Below are positions 7,719-15,588 of a DNA stretch of 26,526 nt, in pieces. The notes beneath the pieces are model-generated. The model was not told where the DNA came from. It was given only the letters and a program-made list of their open reading frames with translations, and made no database searches. Each line of letters starts with the position of its first letter. The first letter of the stretch is position 1. Origin of the DNA: Pseudomonadota bacterium (lineage in GTDB: Bacteria; Pseudomonadota; Alphaproteobacteria; Sphingomonadales; Sphingomonadaceae); contig JAFABD010000153.1 of the NCBI GenBank assembly GCA_023426225.1, positions 1 through 26,526 of the forward strand. Direction: 5' to 3'. The position numbers were made by a program, and so were the translations under genes.

Positions 7719-7873
7719 CTTGATGCCCCCATTGCAGCGATTGAGGAGGCATTCGGGTAGGATCGGCGCGCCGCCGCCACCATTCGGGAGCGCGACCTAG
7801 GGTGCGTGCCGGAGGGGAAGTCCCATAGGCGTGCCGCCGGATCGGCCGGCCGCGATCCCCATGGCGCTGGCGA

Positions 7874-10138
7874 TCAGAAGCGCCGCGACCAGCCGGCAAG
7901 CGCGCTCGTGCTGCCGTCGCGCACGTCCTGCATGACGCCCAACCGGAACGAGGCGCCGGGACCGCCCGCGGCATAGCCTGCGGTGAACTGCAGCCGTCGC
8001 TCGCCGGTCAGGCTGGCCCGCGCGGTGGCATAGGTGAGCGCCCGCAGCTGAAGGTCATAGCCGTTGCCATAGGTAAGCCGCGCGTCGCCCGCCTCGATCA
8101 TCAGCGGCTGGGCGACGCCGAAGCTCAACAGGCCGCCCCATATCGCCCCGTTCGCCTGGATGCCGAGCCGGCTGCCGAGGATCGGCGACGCCGCGGTGAC
8201 CAACGATTGCGGGTCGATCTTCAGCCGGGTGAAGCCCAGCGAGCCGTAACCCTCGATCGACCAGCGGTCGGCGATCGCGAACGAACGGTGCGCCTCTACC
8301 ATCACCGTGCTGGCGCCGCGTCCCAGCCGGAGTGCCCCGCTGCCGGTCGGCACGCCCATCAGCGTCCCGCTCTCGTCGATCAGCGCGACACGCAGGTCGG
8401 TCCGCCCGCGCGACCAGCCGAGCGACACTGCCTGCGCGCGGCTTCCGGCATTGCGGCCGGTGTTGACCGTCAGGCTGAGCCGCCCGTCCCGGAAATAGCG
8501 GTCGACGGCAAGGCTGGTATCCGCCTGCGGCACATAGGCGAGCACGCCGTCGGCGAACGGGGCGAGCCCCATGATGTCCGACTGAAGCGAGTCCGCCGCG
8601 TTCCACGCGGCGCGCACGCCGAACCCGTCGGCCGCATAGCCGAAGCTGCCGGCAAGCGGCGCGGTGCGCACATCGTCGCGCCCCGGTCCGACGCGCCAGG
8701 CGGCGAAGCCGAGATTGCCCGTGAAGCCGCCGAACGCGAGCGCGGTCTGGTTGCCCAGTTGCCGGACGCGCCGCTCCATCCGGCGATCGCCCGCGCCGTG
8801 CGGCTGCAGCACCATGCCCGCAATCGAACCGCTGAAGTCGCGACCATATTCGTCGAGCACGGTGACGTTCGACAGCGCCGCGCGCAGCGCGGTGATGCGC
8901 ATCGCCTCCGGCACGGCCATGACCGATGCCTGCAGGCTCGCCTGCGCAGTACCGTTCGACAGCGTGGGGTTGATCGGCGACAGCGCCGCCTGAAAGTCGA
9001 CCAGCCCATGGCCATAGACCGCGTCGACGCCCGGATCGCCGATATCCCGCGCAGTGTTGAGGATGATGTCGCCCGCCTGCTGCCCGGAAAGCTGCGGCCA
9101 TTTGGACAGGATATCGGCGGCGAGCGCCGAGACGACCGGAGCGGCCGAACTGGTCCCGCTGAAGATCACCGTCGCACCGTCGACGCTGGTGGTGACGTTC
9201 GATCCCACCGCGACGACATAGCGATCCTTGAGCACGCCCGCCCGGTTCGAATAGGGCTCGAGTTGATAGGCGTTGATGTTCGGGCTGAGCGCCCCGACGA
9301 ACAGAAAGGCGCTGCGGTTCGCGGCGGTGACTGCGGGCGCGTCGATCGGGTCGGTTCCGCTGGAATTGCCCGCCGAATTGATGACGAGGCCGCCGGTCCG
9401 GGCGAAACGCGCGACCGCGTCGCCCCAATAGCTCGATCCGCCGTTGCTCAACGAGACGTTGACCAGCTTGATCGCCTTGGCGCCCGCATAGTCGAGCGCC
9501 TCGTTCCCATGGACCAGCGTCTCGGTCTGGGTATCGGCATTCCAGTCGGAGATGCGAAGTACGGCCAGCTGCGCGCCGGGAGCATAGCCGATCGTGCCGG
9601 TGCCGTTGGCATTGGCGGCGATGATGTTGGCGACCGCGGTGCCGTGATCCGAATGCTCGTCGCCGATCTGGTTGCGCGGCGTGCGATTGCCGCCGCTGAT
9701 GACATCGCCGAAGTCCTTGGACAGGCTGCTGATGCGGCCGTCCAGCTCGCCGTTCATGCTGCGTGCGCCGTTGTCGATCACCGCCACCGTTACGCCATGA
9801 CCGTCATGGCCGCTGTCGAGCGCATAGAGCGCGTTGACGAATTCGTTGGCCCCATAGTTGCGGCGGAACTCGGCGGTATCGTTGGCGGAACGCACGGGCT
9901 GCTGCCCCGACGGCGTGATGACATAGCCGGCAGGCGGCGGCACCGGGTCGGAATAGGTTCGCGCGATCGGTGTAGGGGTAGGTGTAGGCGTAGGGCTGGG
10001 CGTCGGCGTGGGGCTCGGCGCGATCGGCGACGGTGCCGGGGCGACGCTGCCCGGCGCGTTGGTGCCGCCGCCGCCGCTACACGCCCCCAGCAACGCCAGG
10101 ACAAGGCCGCTTGCCGACAGGCCAACAACGATCTTCAT
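7874..10138 (-). CDS. Lipid-anchored subtilisin-family autotransporter-like serine protease
   Basis: A 754-residue secreted protease. A lipoprotein signal peptide ends LLGAC with Cys20 as the lipidated residue, then a Gly stretch and a Pro/Thr/Ser linker (29-58). The S8 peptidase domain (about 90-425) carries Asp122 (VAVIDNG), His165 (DHGT), oxyanion Asn258 (SAGNS) and Ser330 (SGTSSAAP). The last 300 or so residues have alternating short hydrophobic and glycine-rich strands and end in Phe, as in a C-terminal outer-membrane beta-barrel. Lipidated subtilisin-like autotransporters such as NalP and SphB1 are known, and this has the same plan. The ATG at 10138 has GGGGAAG 4 bp upstream; an ORF extension to 10246 is unlikely to be translated. 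Substrate is unknown; maturation of other surface proteins is a family-based guess. Confidence 0.85.
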   Translation of the reverse strand: MKIVVGLSASGLVLALLGACSGGGGTNAPGSVAPAPSPIAPSPTPTPSPTPTPTPTPIARTYSDPVPPPAGYVITPSGQQPVRSANDTAEFRRNYGANEFVNALYALDSGHDGHGVTVAVIDNGARSMNGELDGRISSLSKDFGDVISGGNRTPRNQIGDEHSDHGTAVANIIAANANGTGTIGYAPGAQLAVLRISDWNADTQTETLVHGNEALDYAGAKAIKLVNVSLSNGGSSYWGDAVARFARTGGLVINSAGNSSGTDPIDAPAVTAANRSAFLFVGALSPNINAYQLEPYSNRAGVLKDRYVVAVGSNVTTSVDGATVIFSGTSSAAPVVSALAADILSKWPQLSGQQAGDIILNTARDIGDPGVDAVYGHGLVDFQAALSPINPTLSNGTAQASLQASVMAVPEAMRITALRAALSNVTVLDEYGRDFSGSIAGMVLQPHGAGDRRMERRVRQLGNQTALAFGGFTGNLGFAAWRVGPGRDDVRTAPLAGSFGYAADGFGVRAAWNAADSLQSDIMGLAPFADGVLAYVPQADTSLAVDRYFRDGRLSLTVNTGRNAGSRAQAVSLGWSRGRTDLRVALIDESGTLMGVPTGSGALRLGRGASTVMVEAHRSFAIADRWSIEGYGSLGFTRLKIDPQSLVTAASPILGSRLGIQANGAIWGGLLSFGVAQPLMIEAGDARLTYGNGYDLQLRALTYATARASLTGERRLQFTAGYAAGGPGASFRLGVMQDVRDGSTSALAGWSRRF
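9969..10016 (-). repeat. 6-bp tandem repeats encoding a Pro-Thr/Ser linker
   Basis: Eight diverged hexamers of the form GGNGTN encode alternating Pro and Thr/Ser (residues about 41-57 of the protease). The unit length keeps the frame, so copy-number changes would only lengthen or shorten the stalk between the lipid anchor and the catalytic domain. Confidence 0.8.
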
Positions 10139-10299
10139 GCGTCTTCCCCGAGGAGACCCCGCTACGGCAGACCGCAGTTCTGCCGCACCCGGGATGGTTT
10201 GCCCGTCGCCAGGTGAAGGCGCGCCACCGGTAAGGGACGGCGGCATTCATCCATATCTGCAATTATAGACGCGGGCGCACCATCGGAGGGCCGTGGGGA

Positions 10300-10431
10300 C
10301 TACTGATAGCCGCCCTGCTCCTCGCGCTCCTCCCCGGCCTGTTCCTGGGTCTCCTCCATTGCGTCGGCGGCGTCGGCGGCCTCGTCTTCGGTCTCGGGGC
10401 GGGTGTCGGGCTTCTCCGGATCGTCGCGCAT
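10300..10431 (-). CDS. Small acidic protein of unknown function
   Basis: A 43-residue ORF opening MRDDPEKPDTRPETEDEAAD, dominated by Glu, Asp, Ala and Gln and lacking hydrophobic segments, so probably soluble and disordered or helical. An AAGGA ribosome site precedes the ATG by about 6 bp. It is divergent from ydbH (206-bp gap) and lies upstream of the protease gene on the same strand. I do not recognise a family. A chance ORF is possible, because acidic low-complexity reading frames arise easily in GC-rich DNA, but the ribosome site and clean codon pattern favour a gene. Confidence 0.5.
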   Translation of the reverse strand: MRDDPEKPDTRPETEDEAADAADAMEETQEQAGEEREEQGGYQ

Positions 10432-10637
10432 ATCCGTTCCTTCTCGTGCTGACGCCCCATCAACAGGGCATGGCTGCAACGAAGCATGGGCACGCCTGCT
10501 CCCCGCGATTTTCGCCCGCAGCCTCTGGCACTTTCCGTTGGTTTCGCGCAACGAGTGCGCGGGGAGAGCGTTGGGCAGCCGTGGGACGGGCGGGCGATCA
10601 GACTGAAGGCGAAGCGATAGGCGCGGGGCGGCCGGGC

Positions 10638-13600
10638 ATGTGGGTGCGCCGGCTGGCGTGGCTCGCAGCGATCCTCGCGGTCGCACTGGTCGCGGCGTGG
10701 GTCCAGCGGCGGACGATCGCGCGGAGCTTCATCGATCAGGCGCTCGCACAACGCGGGGTGCCCGCGCGCTACACGCTCGAGCAGCTTTCGCCCTGGCGTC
10801 AGCGACTGACCGACGTCGTGATCGGCGACCCGCGCAACCCCGATTTCGTCGCCGACTGGATCGAGTTGCGCACGGCCTTGCTGCCCTGGCGTGCCGACCT
10901 GCTCGTCGCACGGGTCGGCCCCGCACGACTGCGTGCGCGGATCGCGAACGGGAAAGTGTCGCTCGGGACGGTCGACAGGCTGCTTCCCGCCGGTGGCGGC
11001 GGTGGCGTCAGCCTGCCGCACATCGACGTGGCGCTTGCCGATCTCCGCCTCGCGCTCGACGCCCCGCAGGGGCCGGTGGCGATCCGGATTGCCGGCAAGG
11101 GGCCGCTCGACAACGGCTTTTCCGGGCGGATCGGCATCGTCGCGCCGCGGCTCGCGAGCGGGGGATGTGCCCTTGCCGCGCTGCAGGGGACGCTCGACCT
11201 GCGGATCCGCGCACGCCGACCGGCGCTTGCCGGCCCGATCGGTGCCGCCAAAGTCGAATGCGGCGCCACCCGGATGACCGACGTTCAAGCGAAGGTTGCG
11301 GCCCAACTCGCCGCTACGCTCGACCGGGGCAGCGGCAGCTTGGCAGCGCGCGCGGCCCGCCTGGACGATCCCAGAGGCTCGGCCCGCAAGGTCGATGCAC
11401 GAGTGGCGTTCGACGGCGAACCGGGCGCGGCCCGTGGCCGTTTCGCCCTGGCGGCCGAACGGGCCGTGCTGCCGCGGCTGGGCGGCGGCGCCTTCGCCGT
11501 TGCCGGCGATTATCGCACGAGCGCCAACGGACTGACGGTCTCGGGCGAGGCGAACGGAAAACATCTGCATCTCGCCGCGACGCGGCGCGAACAGCTTGCC
11601 GCCTATGCGTCGCGCGCGAAGGGAACGCCGCTCGCGCCGGTGCTCGAACAGATCGTCGCAGCGGCAGGGGCCGCGACGCGCGATTTCGCCGCGCGCGCAA
11701 AGTTCTCGGCGGGCTGGGGCGCCGACGGGGCGACGGCGGCGCTTACCGCGCTCGATTTGCACGCTGCCACGGGCGCACGGGTTGGAATCGGGCAGGGCCG
11801 CGGACTTCAGGTCGACGGCACGCGCGGTCTCGCAAATTTCGACGGCGTCGTCAGCACCGGCGGCGGCGGACTGCCCGAGGCGCTGATCCGCGTGCGCCGC
11901 GGCGCCGACGGCGCCCTTCGCGGTGTCGGTTTCGTTCGTCCCTATCGGGCGGGGCGGACAGAGGTTGCGCTCGGACGGCTCGACCTGCACGTCAATCCGG
12001 GCGGAAGCGGCAGGCTGACCACGCTCGCGCGGCTGAGCGGCGACTTTTCCGGTGGACGGGTCGACGGGTTGCAGATGCCGCTGACGCTGGCGTGGACGCC
12101 CGCCGCAATGGCGCTCAACCCGGAATGTACGCCGCTACGCTTTGATCGGCTGACGGCGGGTTCGACCCGTATCGGTGCGAGCGTCCTTCGCCTCTGCCCG
12201 GACGGCGGTGCGATGGTTCGCCTCGCCCATGGCCGGCTGGGCGGGGCAGTTCGTATGGGCGCGACCCAAATCGACGGCGCCGTGGGGGCCAGCCCGCTCC
12301 GGCTGAAGATCGGCGCGGGACGCGTCGATCTTGCGAGGCTTCATTTCGCGATCGACCGGCTGGCGGTCTCACTCGGCAGCGAGACGCCGACGCAGTTGCA
12401 GGCCGCCAGGCTCGACGGCAGCCTTGGCGGGGCGCTGAACGGCCATTTCGCAGGCGTCGAGGGACAGATCGGCAGCGTCCCGCTTCACCTGTTCGACGCC
12501 GGCGGCGACTGGCAGCAACAAACGGGCGCGCTGATCCTGAAGGCGAGCGCCCGCGTGCGCGATACAGCCCCAACGGCAAGGTTCAATCCGCTGACGAGCG
12601 ACGATGTCACGTTGCGTCTCGCCGATGGTCGGATCGCTGCACAGGCGACGCTCAAGCTGCCGCGCCCTGCCGGAGCGGTGGAGGTCGCCCGCGTTGCGGT
12701 GACGCATGACCTTGCGGCGGGCGCCGGCGAAGCACGCATGACCGTGAACGGCATCGGCTTTTCGATCAACGGACTCCAGCCGAGCGACATCACGCCGCTC
12801 ACCTTCGGCGTTGTCGCCGATGTGGCGGGGCGGATCGACGGCACCGGCGCGATCCGCTGGACGCCCGAAGGCGTGACGAGCAGCGGCGATTTCGGTACTG
12901 CAGGAATCGACCTCGCCGCGGCATTCGGACCGGTGCGCGGCCTGGCGACACGGCTGCATTTCACGGATCTGCTCGCGATGCAGACCGCGCCCGGGCAGGT
13001 GGCGACGACGGCCGAGATCAACCCGGGCGTGCCCGTCGGCAACGGAACGGTGCGTTTCCAGCTACTCGATGCCAAGCGCATCCAGATCGAATCGGCGACA
13101 TGGCCGTTTGCCGGCGGGGCGCTGACGCTCGACCCGACGCTGCTCGACTTCAACGAGCATGTCGAACGGCACATGCGCTTCCGCGTCGCCGGGGCAAATG
13201 CGGCCCAGTTCCTCAAGGAGATGGCGTTCGACAATCTTGACGCCACGGGCATGTTCGACGGCGAACTGCCGATGATTTTCGATGCCCGCGGCGGGCGTAT
13301 CGAAGGCGGGGTGCTCCAGGCGCGGAGCGGCGGTTCGGTCGCCTATGTCGGGGAGGTGTCGCAGCGCGACCTCGGTTTCTGGGGAAACATGGCGTTCCAG
13401 GCGTTGAAATCGCTCGATTATCGCCACCTCGTCATCGACATGAACGGTCCGCTGGCGGGGGAAATGATTACCCAGATCCGGTTCGACGGCGTCAGCCAGG
13501 GCAAGGGCGCGCATTCCAATTTCCTGCTACGGCGGCTTGCGCGATTGCCGTTCGTGTTCAACGTGCGGATCAGCGCGCCCTTCCACCAGCTGATGGATTC

Positions 13601-13763
13601 GGTCCAGTCATGGTATGACCCGCGCCGGCTGATCGAACGCAATCTGCCGGCACTGATTGAGGAAGAGCGGCGCGCAAGGGCGGGCGCGGGCGGGGAAGTC
13701 GACGGGGCAGGGCGCACGCCGCCTGCGCCCGTTCAGCCGCCCGCAAGCGGCCATCGGCCATGA
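10638..13763 (+). CDS. ydbH: YdbH family AsmA-like intermembrane phospholipid transport protein
   Basis: A protein of about 1041 residues anchored in the inner membrane by one N-terminal helix (about 5-22, WLAAILAVALVAAWV), followed by a long periplasmic stretch of repeating beta-strand segments typical of AsmA-like bridge proteins. The C-terminal region is the most characteristic: GGRIEGGVLQA, LGFWGNMAFQALKSLDY, MNGPLAGEMITQIRFDG and FVFNVRISAPFHQLMDS match the YdbH (dicarboxylate-transport domain) family end. YdbH proteins are thought to form a hydrophobic groove that carries phospholipid to the outer membrane, with YnbE as the outer-membrane partner and YdbL as modulator; both are encoded immediately downstream. 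The ATG at 10638 is chosen because the anchor starts there, though its ribosome site is weak and the frame stays open upstream to 10293. Confidence 0.9.
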   Translation: MWVRRLAWLAAILAVALVAAWVQRRTIARSFIDQALAQRGVPARYTLEQLSPWRQRLTDVVIGDPRNPDFVADWIELRTALLPWRADLLVARVGPARLRARIANGKVSLGTVDRLLPAGGGGGVSLPHIDVALADLRLALDAPQGPVAIRIAGKGPLDNGFSGRIGIVAPRLASGGCALAALQGTLDLRIRARRPALAGPIGAAKVECGATRMTDVQAKVAAQLAATLDRGSGSLAARAARLDDPRGSARKVDARVAFDGEPGAARGRFALAAERAVLPRLGGGAFAVAGDYRTSANGLTVSGEANGKHLHLAATRREQLAAYASRAKGTPLAPVLEQIVAAAGAATRDFAARAKFSAGWGADGATAALTALDLHAATGARVGIGQGRGLQVDGTRGLANFDGVVSTGGGGLPEALIRVRRGADGALRGVGFVRPYRAGRTEVALGRLDLHVNPGGSGRLTTLARLSGDFSGGRVDGLQMPLTLAWTPAAMALNPECTPLRFDRLTAGSTRIGASVLRLCPDGGAMVRLAHGRLGGAVRMGATQIDGAVGASPLRLKIGAGRVDLARLHFAIDRLAVSLGSETPTQLQAARLDGSLGGALNGHFAGVEGQIGSVPLHLFDAGGDWQQQTGALILKASARVRDTAPTARFNPLTSDDVTLRLADGRIAAQATLKLPRPAGAVEVARVAVTHDLAAGAGEARMTVNGIGFSINGLQPSDITPLTFGVVADVAGRIDGTGAIRWTPEGVTSSGDFGTAGIDLAAAFGPVRGLATRLHFTDLLAMQTAPGQVATTAEINPGVPVGNGTVRFQLLDAKRIQIESATWPFAGGALTLDPTLLDFNEHVERHMRFRVAGANAAQFLKEMAFDNLDATGMFDGELPMIFDARGGRIEGGVLQARSGGSVAYVGEVSQRDLGFWGNMAFQALKSLDYRHLVIDMNGPLAGEMITQIRFDGVSQGKGAHSNFLLRRLARLPFVFNVRISAPFHQLMDSVQSWYDPRRLIERNLPALIEEERRARAGAGGEVDGAGRTPPAPVQPPASGHRP

Positions 13764-13769
13764 AAGGAG
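13764..13769 (+). promoter_or_regulatory. Ribosome-binding site deciding the ynbE start
   Basis: AAGGAG lies directly after the ydbH stop and 5 bp before the ATG at 13775. An earlier in-frame ATG at 13760 overlaps the ydbH stop as ATGA but lies upstream of this site, so 13775 is preferred. Confidence 0.6.
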
Positions 13770-13774
13770 TTGTG

Positions 13775-13993
13775 ATGGGGGTGAAGACGATGTTCAGATC
13801 GCAATGGCGGCAGGGAAAAGCATGGCGCATCGTCGTGCCGATGCTCGCGATGCCGCTGGGCGGGTGCGTCAACATCAGCGCCCCCGACAAGCCGATCGTG
13901 ATCAACCTCAACATCTCGATCACGCAGGAAGTCGTCTATCGCCTCGACAACAAGGCCAAGACGCTGATCCAAGAAAATCCGGGGATCTTCTGA
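13775..13993 (+). CDS. ynbE: YnbE-type outer-membrane lipoprotein
   Basis: A 72-residue lipoprotein. A positively charged N-terminus and hydrophobic stretch lead to the lipobox PLGGC; the mature part begins CVNISAPDKPIVINLNI and includes VVYRLDNKAKTLI. This short beta-strand-rich sequence is characteristic of YnbE, which in E. coli partners the C-terminal end of YdbH at the outer membrane. It follows ydbH by 11 bp and its stop overlaps the ydbL start (TGATG). Length and motif fit the family; the presence of both neighbours makes the call strong. Confidence 0.9.
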   Translation: MGVKTMFRSQWRQGKAWRIVVPMLAMPLGGCVNISAPDKPIVINLNISITQEVVYRLDNKAKTLIQENPGIF

Positions 13994-14376
13994 TGCGCAC
14001 CTTCTTCGTTTCGATCGCTGCCGCCTGCACCGCCGCCGCTGTCCTCGCCGCTCCCGCCCTGGCGCTCGCACAGCGCGATCCCGCCTATCAGGCCGCACGC
14101 GAGCAGGGGCTGGTGGGCGAACAGCCCGACGGCTATCTCGGCATCGTCGGGGCCGCGACGCCCGAGTTGCGCGCGCTGGTCAACAACATCAACATCCAGC
14201 GCAAGAAGCAATATACCGAACAGGCTGCACAAGGATCGACGGTCGAGCAGATGGCCTTCGTGACCGGCTGCAACCTGATCCTGCGTTCGGCGCCAGGCGA
14301 GAAGTATCGCACGCCCGACGGCCGCTGGCTCACGCGGGGCGCGGGGGCGCCGGTGCGCGATCCTCGCTGTCTCTGA
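13993..14376 (+). CDS. ydbL: YdbL (DUF1318) periplasmic protein
   Basis: A 127-residue exported protein. The signal peptide (1-26) ends ALALA before QRDPAY. The mature domain shows the YdbL pattern: AREQGLVGE, DGYLGIV, LVNNINIQRKKQY, then PGEKYRTPDGRWL. In E. coli YdbL modulates the YdbH-YnbE interaction. The start overlaps the ynbE stop by one base, giving tight coupling. Unusual points are Cys93 in VTGCNL and Cys126 as the next-to-last residue, which could form a disulfide in the periplasm and give a C-terminal extension (about 116-127) beyond the usual DUF1318 end. Confidence 0.9.
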   Translation: MRTFFVSIAAACTAAAVLAAPALALAQRDPAYQAAREQGLVGEQPDGYLGIVGAATPELRALVNNINIQRKKQYTEQAAQGSTVEQMAFVTGCNLILRSAPGEKYRTPDGRWLTRGAGAPVRDPRCL

Positions 14377-14409
14377 TCGGACGCGGCGTACTGCGAATGC
14401 TCGAAGTCT

Positions 14410-14434
14410 GCCGGCGATGCTGAAATCCGCCGGC
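14410..14434 (+). terminator. Hairpin downstream of ydbL
   Basis: GCCGGCG (14410-14416) pairs perfectly with CGCCGGC (14428-14434) around an 11-nt loop, 33 bp after the ydbL stop. No T-run follows, so if it ends the transcript it would need Rho or act only to protect the 3' end. Confidence 0.3.
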
Positions 14435-14450
14435 CGACCGGTTCTGCAGG

Positions 14451-14882
14451 ATGTTGACGATCCTGCCGAACGCACGATGGCATTCTCATTTTACATCACC
14501 AGTTATCGGCATCCCTGCGCCTAAATTTCGGACCTTCGGCGATATAGAATCTATTTATGACGCCGTTATTCAAGCGAATTCCGTAATAGATGCCTGCTTG
14601 GCGCACGGCCATTTTTTGGATTTCAGCGCTATTATCGCCTTGGTCGATGCCGCTGACCACCCGACATTCGCCGAGCCGCAGGACACCTCTTCGTTGTCCG
14701 CAGTTGCGGAAGCCGCGGTCCCCGCTGTTCTTCGCCCAGCCAAGGCGCATCCCGCAGATTGCCGTCCGGCCCCAGATATGGGCCAAGTCCCCCTTCTTGC
14801 GCTGTCGGAATCCATTTTATGGACGTCAGTCCGGGATCAAGCCGCCGCCGTCGCAAGTCCGGTTGCCAATGATCGTTTCTAA
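14451..14882 (+). CDS. Doubtful ORF, 143 residues, in lower-GC stretch
   Basis: An open frame opening MLTILPNARWHSHF, rich in Ala, Val, Asp and Pro in its second half. In its first 50 codons about half end in G or C, far below the neighbouring genes, where G/C endings dominate. No ribosome site is apparent before the ATG, and no domain, signal peptide or membrane segment is visible. It overlaps a leftward ORF (14496-14786) that is no more convincing. Either a transferred gene or non-coding sequence; I lean towards non-coding. Confidence 0.22.
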   Translation: MLTILPNARWHSHFTSPVIGIPAPKFRTFGDIESIYDAVIQANSVIDACLAHGHFLDFSAIIALVDAADHPTFAEPQDTSSLSAVAEAAVPAVLRPAKAHPADCRPAPDMGQVPLLALSESILWTSVRDQAAAVASPVANDRF

Positions 14883-15059
14883 GCTCCGGTATTTAATCGA
14901 TTTCATGACAACGGCGAAGTGCTCATTCGTCACTCGCTCCGTATTCGCCCACTTGGGCTTGTTCCACATTTACGTATTTTCGAAGGTAGGACGCGTGGGT
15001 ATCCGCCACCGCCGTCGCCGAGGCCCGCGGGGCGACGAAGGGGGATTCGGATTAAAGGC

Positions 15060-15347
15060 ATGAACCAACAGTTTTTGGCGCATCTCGAGAGCATCATGAC
15101 TGACGGCGTCAGCCGCGACATGGCAATGCACTTGATCATCGAGCGGCTGGTCGCAGACCGCTTCGCCGGCGATCCCGACGGTTTTCAACGGTTCAGAGGC
15201 GACGTCCTTCAGGCCGCCGACCGTCTGCCGGAGGTGATGCCGGGGGTTCTTGGGCACGATGCAGCCCAGATGGCGCTCGAACATGTCGAAGCCGTTTTGG
15301 CGGGCGCGGGGGTGTCGCGGCAGCGATGCCAAACGGCAGACACCTGA
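15060..15347 (+). CDS. Small helical protein of unknown function
   Basis: A 95-residue ORF opening MNQQFLAHLESIMTDGVSRD. It looks largely alpha-helical and soluble, with patterns such as AMHLIIERLVADRF and AAQMALEHVEAVLAGAG. The frame is open upstream to 14919, but the stretch before the Met (Arg/Pro-rich) looks non-coding, so I start at 15060. A purine-rich AAAGG sits very close to the ATG and AGGGGG about 19 bp upstream, so initiation is not well supported. I do not recognise a family and no neighbour suggests a role. Confidence 0.45.
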   Translation: MNQQFLAHLESIMTDGVSRDMAMHLIIERLVADRFAGDPDGFQRFRGDVLQAADRLPEVMPGVLGHDAAQMALEHVEAVLAGAGVSRQRCQTADT

Positions 15348-15588
15348 ACTGGAGGCTCCGGCCGCGCCAAGCCTCGCCAGTGGCGGACATTTGACCTGAC
15401 AACGCGCCTCAACGACAGAGTGGAAGGGCAACGCGGTAGCCGCCGCCAAGCCTGTCCGCGTCTGGCTGCCAACAATGTCCCGCGCGGAATTGGCCGTATT
15501 CCCCGCCGTGCCATCCGCCGTTAACGAGCCGTGAGATTGCGTTCCCGGGAAGCGAGGCAGCAGGCAGCGAAAGGGCTGTCACGGCGCG

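Larger units (their letters stand above)
14377..15059. other. Lower-GC stretch with no recognisable gene
   Basis: Between ydbL and the small ORF at 15060 the base composition shifts: runs such as ATTTTTTGG, TATTTAATCG and ACGTATTTTCG appear that are absent from the neighbouring genes. The only sizeable ORFs (14451-14882 rightward; 14496-14786 leftward) match nothing I recognise. I see no tRNA, transposase remnant or flanking direct repeats. It may be a decayed or foreign insertion, or a long untranslated region. Confidence 0.5.

Noticed and set aside
7720..7735. TTGATGCCCCCATTG near the norB start considered as an FNR/NnrR-type site
   Set aside because: The second half does not match ATCAA, and the position overlaps the ribosome-binding region, not a promoter.
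8207..10216. Rightward 669-codon frame opposite the protease gene
   Set aside because: Antisense artefact of GC-rich codon use; the protease has an intact catalytic triad and signal peptide.
14496..14786. Leftward 96-codon ORF in the lower-GC stretch
   Set aside because: No ribosome site, no recognisable domain, and it overlaps an equally weak rightward ORF; neither has a clear coding signal.
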